NCBI GenBank assembly: GCA_021292165.1 | Contig: CM037879.1 | Span: forward strand, 22,489,817-22,553,816 | Direction: 5' to 3' | Source of the DNA: Shinisaurus crocodilurus | Lineage: Eukaryota; Chordata; Lepidosauria; Squamata; Shinisauridae | DNA length: 64,000 nt | Shown: piece after piece, positions 43,240 through 57,470 of the stretch | Numbering within the stretch: the first letter of the stretch is position 1 | Layout of the letters: each line of letters begins with the position of its first letter | Notes under the pieces: generated by a model | What the model saw: the letters and a program-made list of their open reading frames with translations, nothing else | What the model was told of the DNA's origin: nothing | Databases searched by the model: none | Program-made: the position numbers and the translations under genes

Positions 43240-45689
43240 TCCTTTTCCCTGATGCAAAGGCGTGGGTTTGCAGGAATTTTAGCAGTGAGGCTAGTGCTCC
43301 TTCCATGTGCTTGTCAGGGTGGCTGAGTGGTTAATGATTCTGTGTTAAGTTTGCAGTCTCTCCTGGAGGCATAGGTTTGGATCCCATTTCTGGCATCCTT
43401 TGCTGTGCTGTGAGGCCATGCATTTGCAGGAATTCATGCCAAGGGTCTTGTATTCCTGCCAGGCTCCATTTGTTTTAATGGATCCATTAAAAGTGATCAC
43501 ATTATGTAACATGATAGATGATAGACAGACAGACGAGACTGACAGACAGACACACACACACACACACACACACACTAACAAAACTGCACATTAAAAGTGT
43601 TCTATTTGGTTTAATGGATCACTATTTGGCAATGCAATTGTAGGCAAGGAGGGCCCAATCCAGAACGGGACCACAGTAGAGGGCTAAAGCCCCACTATCC
43701 CATACTGTGGTTCCAAATTGGATTGGGGATCCTATGCTTTCTTTACTGTTAAAATGGGGGGGGGGGGGGGAGGACATAGCTGCTAGCTACACCTTTAAAG
43801 TAATTTGTTCAACCTGACCTGGGTATGGCCATCCCAGGGGAACAGCTCTATGGCTAGAAAGAGAAGAGCCGGCCACAAGGCTGTTTACACAAGGGAAGAC
43901 CAGGAATTGAGAACAAGATCTGTTGTGTTGCATCATTGTAACAGAGGCTTGCTTGATGGATGATGCATTAACCAGAAGCAGCCAGTACAGTTAATACCTC
44001 AGACTCTTTCCTCCCCAACTTGGCTTCTTCTATGCCCCTGGAGTATAATTGCTATTACCTCAGCGGCTATTCTGCTTGGTCATTACATAATGGGAAAATT
44101 TAGACACCTGAATTTGCCTGCTTTCTTCTTTTCTCCTCGTGTCCCTTTCATTCTGTGCCATGTCTTTTAGACTATACCCCTGAAGGCAGGGTCAGCGTCG
44201 TCTTTTAAAATATTTGTATGCCCCCCCTAGAAAATTGTACGCACTTTTATAAATAATTGAATAAATAGATACAAAACCTGTTTGGCAGTTGAAGCTGAGG
44301 GAGAAAAGATTTCCAAGCAGCTAACGGCTCCCAGAAAGGGACAGCTGGCAAGGGCTCCAGGAAAAGTACGGTATTTGTCTTACTTCGCATCGCCCCATTC
44401 CTGAGGGAAATTCAGTTCACTGTGAGGTAAACCAGCCTTCCCCCAACCTGGTGCCCTCCAGATGGGTTGGACTACAACCCAGCAGGCAGCACTGGCTGTA
44501 CTCCCAACTCATCTGGAGGACACCGGGTTGAGGGAAGGGTTGAGGTAACATTATTATTGGCAAGGCAGAGTTGCCAGCACTGACAGGAAAAGTATTGCCC
44601 TTACATAGTGTTGCCCAATTTGTGAGTGCAATTCACTCTGAGGTAAGCAATTACTATTGGGAAAGGTAGGATTGTCAGCTCCTGACAGGAAAAGTTCTTC
44701 TCCTCTTCATGGTGCCCAACGACAGCAAGAAAAACGACACAATGCTAAAAATTCTGCCTGCTATGCAGGGCTCAGTTTGAGCTCAGTCCTCAAGGGCTGT
44801 AAGATATTATGTGTCTACTCTGCTCTTCCTTCCCATAGAGCAGGGATGGGCAACTTGTGGCCCTCCAGATGCTTTGGCCTACAGCTCCCATGACCCTCAC
44901 CATTGGCTATGCTGGTTTGGCTGATGGGACTTGTAGGCCAAAACATCTGGAGAGTCACAAGTTGTCACCCATGCCATAGAGATATACTGGAGCATATATA
45001 TACCTGCCAGCCACAGCATCTGGAGGAACACAACATGCACGGACAGCTAGGTTTATGTGGCCAGGGTGCTTTCATAGGTGAGATGGAGAAAGAGTGGTTT
45101 CAGTTTTCAATTTGAGTAATGGTGATTTCCAGAATCTTTCAGAAGCTGTGATCAGGACAGGATCAGGTCAAACAGGTACAGAGCTGGCCCACTGTGACCA
45201 TGGGCCTAAAATGTGTCTGGGCCTCAATTTCATACCTGAACAGGGAATATATAGACCTGTCTCACTGTATTGTTGTGAGGACAAGACAAAATAAGGACTA
45301 TAAAGCACTTTGCAAATGAGAGCTGTTATATCTAGATTGTACAAAGCAGGCCCTTGAATCTAAGGCTATGGGGGCATGCTGGGAGTTGTAGGCCAAAAAC
45401 ATCTGGGGACCCAGGGTTGGAGAACACTGTCCCAAGGGACACTGCCTGCGGCAGGACTGACTTGTCTCCCCCCTCCCCCAGAATGATTGTGAGCTGTTTT
45501 TGGCTCACCACAGCTTTTTTGCTCTTTATCCTTATTTTTCAGAGATCACTTGACAGCCAGCTTTCGTGATCCCCATTTGTACAGCCACTAACAGCCCCTT
45601 CAAAGTGCCCAAGCAGCACCTTGGAGGGGCTGTCAGTGCCTGGCAAACCATTTAAAAGAAAAAAGAAAAAATTGCACACACATAGGTTT

Positions 45690-46135
45690 GCAGGGATTTT
45701 AACTACTGGACTAGCATTTGCTTCTATTGCTTGTCAGGGTAGCCAAGTGGCCCAAGCACTGTGTTCAGGTCACAGTCTCCGTCTGGAGGCGTGGGTTCGA
45801 ATCCCACTTCTGACATCCTTTCCCCTGGTACAGAGGTGTTGGTTTGCAGGAATTTTAGCCATGGGACTAGTGCTCCTTCCATGTGCATGTCAGGATGGCC
45901 GAGCAGTCTGAGGTGCTGCATTAAGGTCGCAGTCTCTATCTGGAGGCATGGGTTCAAATCCCACCCGACATCCTTTCCCTGAGGCGAAGGTGTGGGTTTG
46001 CAGAAATTTTAGCAGTGGGGCTAGTGCTCCTTCCATGTGCTTGTCAGGGTGGCTGAGTGGTTAATGAATGCTGTGTTAAATTGCAGTCATCTCCTGGAGG
46101 CATAGGTTTGGATCCTATTTCTGACACTTTGAGCA
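45690..46135 (+). repeat. tRNA-Leu array 2 (contig B copy)
   Basis: Three units corresponding to 21690-22134, with extra small indels in the first and third. Confidence 0.82.
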
Positions 46136-46589
46136 CAGCGGAGATACCCAGCCGGTGCAGTCTCCCCAAAGTGCACTTGGGCACTGTGGGGCAGCTAGTA
46201 CTGGCGGATGCCCAGGCAAGCTTGGCAAGAGCATCAAGGGGCTTTTGCTGCTCTTGCCAAGCAGCTCACTAGGTGATTCCCCGGTACCTGCGATGAAGTC
46301 GGTCACCTGGTTTGGATGACATAACCCATTGTGGGTATAACAACCCCTAGAACAACCATGGGTTGTCTGGGTGGCTTTTTGCCCATGAACAAGCCACCCT
46401 GTGAGAATTGGTCCAGGTTTGCACGACCACAACCACCGATCCATGGGTAACAACCCACGATGGTTGACATGTCAGGCAAACCAGTCTACCTCAGGGCCAG
46501 AGCGGGTGGCTGCCTTAGGCAGCTCATTTTGGGTGTCATGAAATGGCAGAAAAGTGTTATTATTACATTTTTACTGCAAGATCATTTAA

Positions 46590-47348
46590 AATGATCTTGA
46601 TAAGATTAGAAGACTGGGCAGAAAATAACAGAATGAAATTTAATAGAGACAAGGACAACGTTCTTCATTTAGGAAAAAGAAATAAAATGCACAGGTATAA
46701 GATGGGGGATACCTGGCTTGGCAGTAGTACGTGTAAAAATTGGTCTTGGAGTTGTAGTCGATCACAAGCTGAATATGAGTCAGCAGTGTGATGTGGCTGC
46801 AAAAAAAGGCAAATACAATTTTAGATTGCATCAATAGAAATATAGTTTCAAAATCACAGGAAATAACAGTTCCACTCTAGTCTGCACTGGTCAGACCTCA
46901 CCTCAAATATTCTGGACACCACATTTAAGAAGGATTCAGATAAATTGGAGTGAGTTCAGAGAAGGGCAACAAAGATGCTCTAGGGACTGGAAATTAAGTC
47001 CTACAAGGAAAGATTGAAGGAACTGGGTATGTTTCGCCTTGAGAAGAGAAGACGGGGATATACCTAAAGGGTTGCCACACAGAAGAGGGCCACGACCTGT
47101 TCTGTGTCATCCAAGATGGTAGGACATTAAATAATGGGCTTAAGTTAAAGGAAAGCTGATTTCGGTTGAACATCAGGAAAGACCTCTGAGTGGTCAGACC
47201 ATGGGAGGTGGTGGGCTCTCCATCACTGGAGGTATTCAAGCAAAGACTAGACAACGACAGCCATCTGTCAGGGATGCTTTAAATGGGATTCCTGCACCAA
47301 GCAGGGGTTGGACTCGATGGCCCCTTCCAACTCTGTGATTCTATGATA
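46590..47348 (+). mobile_element. CR1 LINE 3' fragment (contig B copy of 22600-23364)
   Basis: The same decayed ORF2 C-terminus and the same 3' end, GTGATTCTATGAT. Confidence 0.85.
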
Positions 47349-48372
47349 AGAATACTCCTGTTGTAGCTTATTCTTGATATTCTACTAGTGGGTTATTCTT
47401 GATATTTTTTGTTGTCGTTAATTGTTGGCAAGAACCATAACAATTGCTGAAGTTGCTTAGTGAACATTTTAGAATGTACGGTACATAAATTGCAGTATGG
47501 CTGCAAAAATAAGGGTTAAGTAAAAACAGTTTACAAATTTGCCTGCAGACCAGATAAACTGCTCCCCCACTTTTTTGGCAACCTCCCCCCAAGAATTTTT
47601 AGGCTGGCTATGGGCCTGCTGCCAGGGTGCAGGAGAAGCACCTGTCGGATTTTCTGCCTCAGCTGCCAAAATAACTTGATAGTTGGATACTATGACTGGG
47701 GGACGGGACCATTTGCTGTTCCACCTCAAACAGCAAAATGTCTTGGACATTTTGAGAGGCAATACACAAAAACCATTTAACCAGTTAAAACTATACAATA
47801 AATTTAAAATGCCTGGGCAAATAAACATTTACCTGGTATCAAAAAGAATACAATGTCAGTGCCAGTCTTACCTCTACCTTGGTTGGATTCTCCTCTCCCA
47901 TCCCATAGAATAGCTTTACCCAAGTATCAGAAGCATAGGGCCAAGTTAGACATGACATTAAACACAGCATTTAAAAAAAAAAAAACCAGCTGGGGGGGGG
48001 GGATCCAGATTCGGACTGTGGCATAGGCAGAGGAGATTTAACCGTTTCCCCCAGCACCATTTCCCCAGCAAAATACCTCTCATACATAGGAAGCTGCCTT
48101 ATACCTAGACAGACACTTGTCCATCTGCTTCAGTATTGTCTCCTGGGTTCCAGACAGGGGTCTTTCTCAGGCCTTCCTGGAGATGCTGGAAATTGAACCT
48201 GGGGCCATCTGTGTGTAAAGCATGAGGTCTACCATTGAGCTACTGCCCCAAAGCTGGTATTTTGCTCCTGAATGTGCCATTTGCTGTAATTTTCAGCACG
48301 AAAATGAGGGTGGGGTGGCGAGGAGAAGGGGTTTTGCATATTGCCCCCCCACACACACACACACCATGGTAC

Positions 48373-48572
48373 CAGTGGCGGCTGGGGGCTCCAATGTCAG
48401 CGGGGCTGTGTAGCCACTCTGGATTTCACTCTGAGCTTTAAAGGAGCTATCCATGGTGCTGAACCCTAGGGCCACAATAGGTTCAGCACCATGGATAGCT
48501 CCTCTAAAGTTCAGAGTGAAATCCGGAATGGATACACAGCCCTGCTGACGTTGGAACCACCAGCCTCCACTG
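48373..48572. mobile_element. hAT-type hairpin MITE (contig B copy of 24384-24583)
   Basis: Same termini and flanks (CATGGTAC and CATGATAC). The length is identical at 200 bases. Confidence 0.85.
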
Positions 48573-48807
48573 CATGATACCAATCTGGATTCCCGCTGCT
48601 ACTTAAAAGAAAAATATGCGAGAGGCAACAATGTGTTTAATGACATATTTAGAATAGCTCTTGCAGAAGCTGTGAAGGAGCCAAAAGACAAATCATATGT
48701 GGGCAAAACTGTATTTTAGGGAACCAGCTGCAGGGAAAGGGGAAAAGAAACCAAAAAGTAGACCCAGGATAAGAAGACATAAAACAGATCATCATAATGG
48801 GGTATTG

Positions 48808-48813
48808 TTTATT
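48808..48813 (-). terminator. Likely MERTK polyadenylation signal AATAAA
   Basis: AATAAA on the minus strand, about 200 bases past the MERTK stop codon, is the first canonical signal I see. In contig A the same place has one T fewer (TTGTTATTA), which removes the hexamer and is probably a consensus error. The 3' UTR would be short, about 0.2 kb. Confidence 0.5.
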
Positions 48814-49014
48814 AAAATATAATCTCTATAAAGATACCATATTATACAAATAGTGAGACAAAACATTTCTTCTATTAGTCACTTGATGAACAGGGCTTGG
48901 AGAGGTTGCTACAAAACACTGTCTTTGCACGATGCCAACAAGGAAGTCCACCCAAAGCATTTCTGGCCAAGAAGGAGCTCTGAGCCGCAGCACAGAAGAG
49001 TCCTGTTTCTTCTT

Positions 49015-49504
49015 TCACAGCAGGATTTCAGAGTCCTCCAAAGAGTCATCTGCAAACAATAGTTCATCAGTCAACATGCTTCCTACAGGGAGTGTGCTAG
49101 CTTGAGACCATAATATCCCGTTCTGCGAAGGAGTGTGCTGGAGCAGTGGCATATCTTCCTCTTCTGACCTTACCAGGTTGTCAATGCGTTCCTCGCTAAC
49201 CCCACTTAAAATGTATCTGTTGCTCTCATGGATGTCGACGGTGACCACTGTGGTCTCTGGTCTCTGGGAACAGGACTCTATGATGCGATCAGGATAAAGG
49301 TCCGTGTCTATCTGGGGAAACTCGGAGCCCTCTGGAAGCTCCTCCGAGCTCTCCTCCAGCAAGCTTGTGTTAATATAAATTACGTCGGCAGGTTCACTGA
49401 GGGCGGGTAAACTTTCCAACAGCTTCTCCAGGCGAAGCTTCAGTTCCAAGAAGGCGGGTCGGTCCACAGGATCTGCCGTCCAACAGCAGAACATTATTTC
49501 ATAC
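49015..49504 (-). CDS. MERTK: MERTK last exon: end of kinase domain, cytoplasmic tail, stop
   Basis: MERTK is a TAM-family receptor tyrosine kinase of the plasma membrane that drives clearance of dying cells. This exon begins after TTTCAG with a G that completes the leucine codon begun in exon 18. It reads YEIMFCCWTADPVDRPAFLE, then LRLEKLLESLPAL, completing the kinase fold. The tail has the adaptor-type motif DVIYINTSLLEES, then RYILSG, and ends [20 protein letters not shown] with a TGA at 49017-49015. These tail motifs and the FADDS ending match MERTK and not TYRO3 or AXL. The Y-x-N motif at IYIN corresponds to the Grb2-type docking site of mammalian MERTK. The exon is intact here and is the reference copy; the copy at 25023-25507 is frame-broken. 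Confidence 0.96.
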
Positions 49505-50641
49505 CTGAAATAACAAGAAATATGCTATGAGGAGGCAAGTGGGACCTTAACCCTGCAAAGGAAGGTGAAGTGAGAGTGCACCACTCAAGCACAATAAATC
49601 TCACTGAATTCAGTGGGATTTACATACATTGCAAAGCTACTGTGGGGAACTGCTGGGACTCACCAGCTCCTCAAGGCTCCACATAGGAACGCAACTGCAG
49701 GAAACATGCCAGGACAACTCACCAGTCCAGCTGGCTAGGCAGAAACACCACAACTGCCACTTATCAAGCAAAGTGGCACCAAGACAGAATTGAAAAGGCA
49801 GAATTGAAAAGGCAGAGCAGAGGCATAGCTTGGGCTGGGTGGGGTATGAAGAAGGAAGGAAAAGCTGAACCAGGAATGATCAAAGAGTCCGGAGAAGGCT
49901 GGACAGAAAGGCAAGTGATGACCACCTAGTAGAGGAAAAGAAGAACAGAGAGAAGAGTGGAAAGGAGAAGAGAAGCGTCAGTTGGAAGATGGGAGTAACT
50001 GGTAAGCATGGGAGGACAAAAACAGTTCTGGCCAGTCACTGCAGAAATGGAGGAGGAGGGACTTGCTCTGTCCACCTCTGACAGCTACTTCCCTCAGACC
50101 CAGAGATTCTGTGCAGAACTTCACTTATCTATGCCTGCAGGGCATAGAGGGAGAGCAGCCAGTAACAAGCTTTGGGCTTCAGAGTAGCTGAGGAAGAAAC
50201 ATGAGGTGGAGAAACCAGAAAAGAGGAGGCTCCCAACTCCTTATTCCCCAGATGAAGGCCATGACGTATATTTACTTGATCCCTAGCTAGGTGCGAGAGA
50301 CATACCGGTAACTCTTTGCCCGGAAAAGGAAGTACTCTGGACCCGGAGTCTCACACTCATCCAATGCAGAGTGGGAGGAGCGGTGGAGGTGATCTTCGCC
50401 TCCCTGCTGCTCCCGCTCTGCATTTTCGCTGGATGGCCGTTTTGGGCTGCCTAACAACGCTGTTTCAGAAGGGGAGGGAAGGAGGCTGGAGTGGCTGCAG
50501 GATAGCTTGTATCCTGGCCATCCCAGTCTCCTCCCCTCCCCACTCCCTGAAACGCCCCCTTTTCCCTCTCAGAGGTTGCTCTCCTGACCTTGGAGAGCAG
50601 ACAGTGCGGTTCTTAACGTGCCGGCTGAAAGCTGGCAGGGT

Positions 50642-50678
<37 letters not shown>

Positions 50679-50916
50679 ATAATAAAAGGTACTCAAAATT
50701 GTGCAATTCCTGAGAAGGAGTGGATGATTGCCAGGTAGAGCACAATAATCTACCAGTCCCTCCTGGTGTTAGTCACGAGTGATCGCCTGATGATAGTCTT
50801 TACTGAGCCAAAAAACCCTCACAGTATATGAAATATGAAGGGCTGTGTATAGTCTGCTTTAAAAAATAAAAAATAAAATTCTGCCCCTCAAAAAGCTGAG
50901 TTCTGCAAGTGGCTTA

Positions 50917-51022
50917 CGTTTCATAGATTTCATAGAGTTGGAAGGAGCCTACAAGGCTATCGGGTCCAACCCCCTGCTCAATACAGGAAACTAGAGGAGG
51001 GGTCTCCCATCCAAGTAATAAC
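50917..51022 (-). mobile_element. 5S rRNA-derived SINE, 3' part (contig B copy of 26908-27006)
   Basis: Same truncated structure: C-box segment ACTTGGATGGGAGACC, then the CR1-like tail. Confidence 0.75.
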
Positions 51023-51235
51023 GTTTATGAAAATTAAATATATTTGTTTATTTTCCTTCATGTTACATAATTTATTCTGCTTCTGCTGGTCATAGGAGGA
51101 ACAAGGAACTGCAGGGTGCAAAAGCCCCTACTGGCTATGGAGATTTTGCCAGGCATTGTCCACACTTTTTCCAGCCTATCTTTGCAGCCATAAGGGCTAG
51201 AAACATGCTAAGAAAGAAAGCTGAGATAGTATAGC

Positions 51236-51649
51236 TCAGTGACAGGGCCTGTAGAAAGTGCCAGGGTCAGACCTTGGCATCTTTAGTCTAAGGACCGTGA
51301 GTGTGCCCGTTCCAGAATCAAAGGTTGTGGGGAATGCCGAAAGTGCAGGGAGACATAGAAGGAGGACTCTCCAGTTTCTCAAGCATTCCTTGAGGGCCAC
51401 CACAGTGTAAAATCCAACTTTTCTAGATGTCGGGAAGTTGATCTGGTATCTCTCCTTCAGCTCAAAATTCAACCACTTTCCAGGAGACACTTCCCAATCA
51501 GAGAAGTTGCAGGAGAAAGAGCATTCACAGGGGCAAGAAGGGAGAGAGAGAAAAAGTTCCATCAAAGAGATGTTAGCCAAACGAACAGCCCTCATAGCTT
51601 CCAGTCTTCCAAGTTGGCAGACTCCAGATATAACAGTTCTCTTGAGCAA
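51236..51649 (-). other. Unassigned open reading frame in MERTK intron 18
   Basis: A 137-codon minus-strand frame, open in contig B but broken in contig A (27221-27620). It reads SCPCECSFSCNFSDWEVSPG, then KWLNFELKERYQINFPTS, then FYTVVALKECLRNW, and includes several cysteines. I do not recognise it. There is no splice context linking it to MERTK, and no nearby repeat explains it. It may be a chance frame or a decayed insertion. Low confidence that it encodes anything. Confidence 0.2.
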
Positions 51650-51723
51650 GCCACGGTGTTCTGCATCACTACAGAATCACTACTGAATTACTGCATTATT
51701 ACCCCAGTGAGATCAAATACTTA

Positions 51724-51861
<138 letters not shown>

Positions 51862-53186
51862 CTACAAGGACAAAGAGAGAGAGAGAGAAAACACATAGAT
51901 GGCAATGCAGAAAGATTGAATTAATTGGGAATCAACTGATGTGCAGGTGATGCAATGTGCATAACGCAGTACTCCCCCCCAAAAAAGAGACCAAAATGAC
52001 CCCCAATAGCGCATCCAGTTTATACATTTTATAAATTTTAAAAAAATTAAATTAGTTTTTTTAAATGTTCATAGATTTAAAAGTTTTAAAGATTAAAAAT
52101 TCTTTTAAAAATTTATAATTGAAAATTCTAAATCTATCTATCTAAACAGATTTTAAAATATGAAATGTTTCTGTATAAAACATCAGCTTCAGTCACAAAT
52201 AGGAGTATATTACAGTACCACTTAAAAGCTGAGCCAGGACCAATCAGGAACAAGGCCAAACCTCAACGAGGGAACATGGAATAACAATCAGCACTTGTAT
52301 TCCACAGCCAATCAAGCTGCATTAATAAACATCATGGCTTGTTTCATCTCATCTTTTACACTGATGAGGCTTTGTTCAACTGCTAGAACAGAGATCTTCA
52401 CTGCAGTTACTCTGTCAGCATGTTTCTCCCTCATATGAAGGGACCAAGACCTAGCACATATTTAATTATGTTACATATTGGCCAAGTGCTCCTTATATCT
52501 TTTTTTAATTGGGAAAGCTAATTTCCTAAGTCTGCAATCCTATGTACACTTATCTGTGAATAAGTCTAATTAAACTCAGTGAGATTTATGTCCAGGTGGA
52601 CATGGACAGGATTGGGTTGTGTTTCCTTGCATGTTGTTAAAAATCATATTTGTGATACTCCGTTCCCAAAGCATTCTGCTGTAACAGAACTAGTAATATA
52701 GACAAGTATAAAAATGGACATGGATATCTATTTTCTAATACATTTTGGCATGTGATCTTTACCAGTTGTTTCTTGATGGAGAGGCCATAGCTTATTGGTA
52801 GAGTACATGCTTCCGAATGGATAAGACCCAAGTCCCTGGCATCTCCAATTAAAAGATTCTCAGGCAACGGGGCTGGGAAAGACCTCTGCCGGAGACCTTG
52901 GAAAGCCATTACCAGTCCGAATAGATGGTCCTGGCTAGATGGACCAATGGTCTGATTCAGTTTTGAATCACATGTGCCTCAGCCTAGCAGTTGCTTACAA
53001 GAATAGGGGCTCCAATGCACGCATGGAGCTCCCAACCTTCAAGGGCTTCTCCACTCACTTCAGTACACAAATCCTTTTGTGCATGCAAAGCTACTTATTC
53101 AGCTTAAATTAATGGGAGGGCCACCTGTGCAGGAGAGCAATGGAAATGCACACACAGGGACTCTGGACTGAGGCAATGATCTGACA

Positions 53187-53321
53187 CAGTGTTCTCCAAC
53201 CTTGGGTCCCCAGATGTTTTTGGCCTACAACTCCCAGCATGCCCCAGCCAGCATAGCTGGCTGGGGCATGCTGGGAGTTGTAGGCCAAAAACATCTGGGG
53301 ACCCAAGGTTGGAGAACACTG
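53187..53321. mobile_element. 135-bp palindromic hAT MITE with 7/8 duplication
   Basis: CAGTGTTCTCCAACCTTGGG and its reverse complement at the right end bound a palindrome. Flanks are ATCTGACA (53179-53186) and ATCTAACA (53322-53329), fitting a hAT target-site duplication. A related copy lies 0.9 kb away at 54235. Confidence 0.9.
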
Positions 53322-53762
53322 ATCTAACATCAGAAGATAGTGTGACCCCCTGACTATGATAGTCTCTCATCCACCAGGGGGAGCTGCAGCAACGACCTCA
53401 TTTGACTTATGCAATAAGAAAGGGAATATGCAGTTCCTAGACCAGAGATAGTATTGCCAGCTTTTCACCAGGCCACTGCATCTGTGTCTTTAAATGCAAC
53501 TTGATGTGCTGCTGACATTAGCAAGCCAGCACATGTTTATCTCCCTGCTGCGACAAGAGAGGAGTTCCATTTTTTCCTGATTATTTGGCAACCCTGGTCA
53601 AAGAAGTGAGGGAAGAGTCAGAGCAGCAAACAGAGTCCGTAGCATATTTAGTAAAAATCTGTAGAGAGCAGAGGTATAATTAAGGCCTCTGTGTTCTCTT
53701 GAATTATCAGTAGTATGAAAACAAACTACTAAGTAGAAATAGCTTAAAAATACCCATGCTGT

Positions 53763-54790
<1,028 letters not shown>

Positions 54791-54879
54791 TCATATAAAT
54801 AAATTTACAGGGACAGAGACCACTTTTTTTGAAAAAGAAAAAGTACAGTTACATCATGCAGGTGTTTCTGAGCACTGCT

Positions 54880-55465
54880 GCAGCTAGGGCTGGACCTTGG
54901 GGGCCAAATCCCAGGGCCCCGCATCTCGGGGGACCCCCAAATGCCCACTCAGAAAGCAGCAAGTACAGGTGCTGCATTTTATTCCTGGAGTCCTGATGGT
55001 GCTATGATTTAAGTGAGCTGAAAATGCAAAACTGCACATGCTCAGTATATTAATATTGCTTAATCAGGGTTGACAAGACAGTTTTGTTGTTATTTAACGT
55101 ATCAGGAACGCAGAAGAAATTTTAAAGCATGGCACAACCGTTGTGAGGTAGGTGGGGGAAGGGAAGAGAAATGTTAATTGTGCACTTTACAACTGAAGCA
55201 ATGCACATCTAAAGGGGACTTCATAAGACCAGTAAGTGCAGGATCTAAAATGACCCAACTGCACTACTAAGAACTTCCATGTCAACACGGGGAAATTGGG
55301 AATGGAGGAGGGTGGGGCTCACCTGTTCCCGGCTCCCTCCACAGCTACAGTAAAGCCCTCTTCAGCGAACGCCGGAAGAGGGCTTTTATCTACCCATTCA
55401 TCAAGTCTGAGTTGAATCATGTGGTGAGTGCACACCTCAAACGCATAGGATTGGCCCGTGTATCT
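54880..55465 (+). repeat. Dispersed repeat shared with 62455-63085
   Basis: Matching landmarks in the same order include GGGCTGGACCTTGG, then TTTAAGTGAG, AAAATGCAAAACTGCACAT, GTGCAGGATCTAAAATGACC and GAGGGCTTTTATCTACCCAT. The family is not recognised. Confidence 0.75.
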
Positions 55466-56609
55466 ATTAGTAGTAGTTTATTTCATTTCTATACCGCCCA
55501 AGAGCCAAAGCTCTCTTATACATCTTAGTTTGTTCATTCCTCTAAAGGAGACTCCCATAAGATCATTAAGTCCAGAGTCTAAAATTACCTAGCTGCCTGC
55601 ACCACTGCTTCTGGCAAAGACAAAGGCATGATTATATAGCTTTGAATCCACATGGCTTTCCCACTAGAACCCTGGGAAAATGAAGACATACTAAGGGATT
55701 CCAACAGACTATTCTCAGCGCCCTCACAAAACCACAATCCCCACGAAGCCCTTCAGAGTTAAAACAGGCCTTTAATTTTGTGGCTCATGTGCACCTTTAG
55801 TGACGCTTGAACAGGTCCAAAATAACAATTTGCACTGATGAGATGTCTCCTGGCATGGTTCCTATCCATGGACACATTATAAAACAGTTTGCACTGGTTC
55901 ATGGTTGCAGAAAAGATGTTTGAACTGGAGCCAGACAGATGCAGAGCAGAGAGGGTTTTTTAAATACAAACTGGTACTACTGAGTGAGGCCTACTAAAAT
56001 ATTTAATTGCTGCCCAGCCAAGTCTAGATTCCAGCTGAATAACTGGTAAAATCTGGACCAGAACTGCTCCAGATCCTGGCACATTATTGTAGGAATGTAC
56101 GGATTTTGTTAAATCTGTTCCATCTGAGTTTCACGGATTATCAGGCATCTTTTGTTCCATTGCCCACTCATTGATGGAGTCAGATTTTCTTTTTAACCAG
56201 AATTTTGTTCTACTTGCGCTAATTTGCATCAGCACTAATGCGCACTTGCACAACTGCGTAAATGTGCTCATGTGCATTAGTTAATGGGAATTTGCGCAAA
56301 CCTCCCCAAAAGTGGGGAAAAGGTGAAAAATGCACAAATCCACATTTTCACACTTTATCCTATGGGGGAAAGCAGCATTTTTGTTGTTGTTGGTTGTTTT
56401 TTTCCTGTATTTTTGTACAACTAAATTCGTGTAGTTCTGGAAAGTAAAAAAAACTGGTCCGCAAATCTTCAGAATCTGCGCAACTCGGAAAAAGCCGGTC
56501 CACTGCAGAATCCGTGGGTCGGATTCATAGCAATCCAAGCTCATTTGAATCCTTTGTGGATTTCTTTGACATCCCTACATTACGGGCCAAACTAGACATG
56601 ATATTAAAT

Positions 56610-56750
56610 GTGTTATTTCCTTGAAGCATTACTACCTCGCTCTTCATCCCAAAAGGCTCCTAGAGTGGCCTATATAAGATCAATAAGAAAGAATGTTGTC
56701 CCTGCCGGCAGGCTTACAATCTAAAAGAAATGACACAAAAGGAAAAGGGG
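56610..56750 (-). repeat. Retroposon-tail fragment related to 4091-4500
   Basis: Shares GCTTACAATCTAAAAGA and GACACAAAAGGAAAAGGG with the repeat inside the CR1 at 4091-4500. Confidence 0.6.
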
Positions 56751-57024
56751 ATGCGGAGGGAAGAGGAAAACAAGCAAACTCAGGCAACAGTTCTTAAAGT
56801 TACATGGTTGTTCCTATGAATGACCAGCTTGAATGGAAATACAGTATGTTCAGGGAGGGGAAGAGCCAAATGGCAGCTGCTCTCTCAGCCAAGCCGATGC
56901 AGTAGGCGCTGCTGTCCCATCTCTCCCTCTGCATTAAATGCATGTTATTGTTTTTAAGATGCACATTTTTTAAAAAAAATGGAACTAGCTGCCATGAGGG
57001 GGCTGGATGGAGAGGAGGAATGTA

Positions 57025-57273
57025 CAGTAATACCTTGGATTGCAAGTAACTTGGTCCGAGAGCGTTTTGCAAGACAAGCAAATTTTTAAAATAAATTTTG
57101 ACTTGATAAACAAGCGACGTCTTGGTAGGGATGTAACCGCTCGCCTCGAGCGGGTGTAACAGGCCGAAATCGGCCCCGCTCACGCCCGCCAGAGACTCGC
57201 TTTGATATAAGAGTGTTTTGGATTACAAGCATGGTTCCGGAACGAATTATGCTTGCAATCCAAGGTATTACTG
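57025..57273. mobile_element. Tc1/mariner (Tigger-like) MITE
   Basis: Termini CAGTAATACCTTGGATTGCA and TGCAATCCAAGGTATTACTG are perfect inverted repeats, flanked by TA on each side. An internal GC-rich hairpin (about 57125-57195) is absent from the sister copy at 59032-59278. The Tigger label rests on the TA duplication and the CAGT...CCT-type ends. Confidence 0.85.
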
Positions 57274-57289
57274 TAATCCTTTTATTATC

Positions 57290-57470
57290 GCCACTGTACC
57301 TCTGGATTGAATTTATTTTGGCTGCTTGTTTTTATCGTGTTATATTTTAATATGTTTGTGTTTTTATACTATTTTTGTTGTTATTTTTGTGTTGCTTTGT
57401 TTTGTAAACCGCCCAGGGAGCCTTTTGGCTGATGGGCGGTGAATAAATATATTAAATAAATAAATAAAGT
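57290..57470 (+). repeat. Retroposon 3' end with (AAAT)n tail
   Basis: GTAAACCGCCCAGGGAGCCT, TTTGGCTGATGGGCGGTGAA, then TAAATAAATAAATAAA. The reverse complement occurs at 2566-2640. Confidence 0.65.

Larger units (their letters stand above)
41650..43450 (+). repeat. tRNA-Leu array 1 (contig B copy)
   Basis: Five tRNA-Leu-like units in the same arrangement as 17615-19450, interrupted by the hAT at 41962-42932. Confidence 0.85.
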
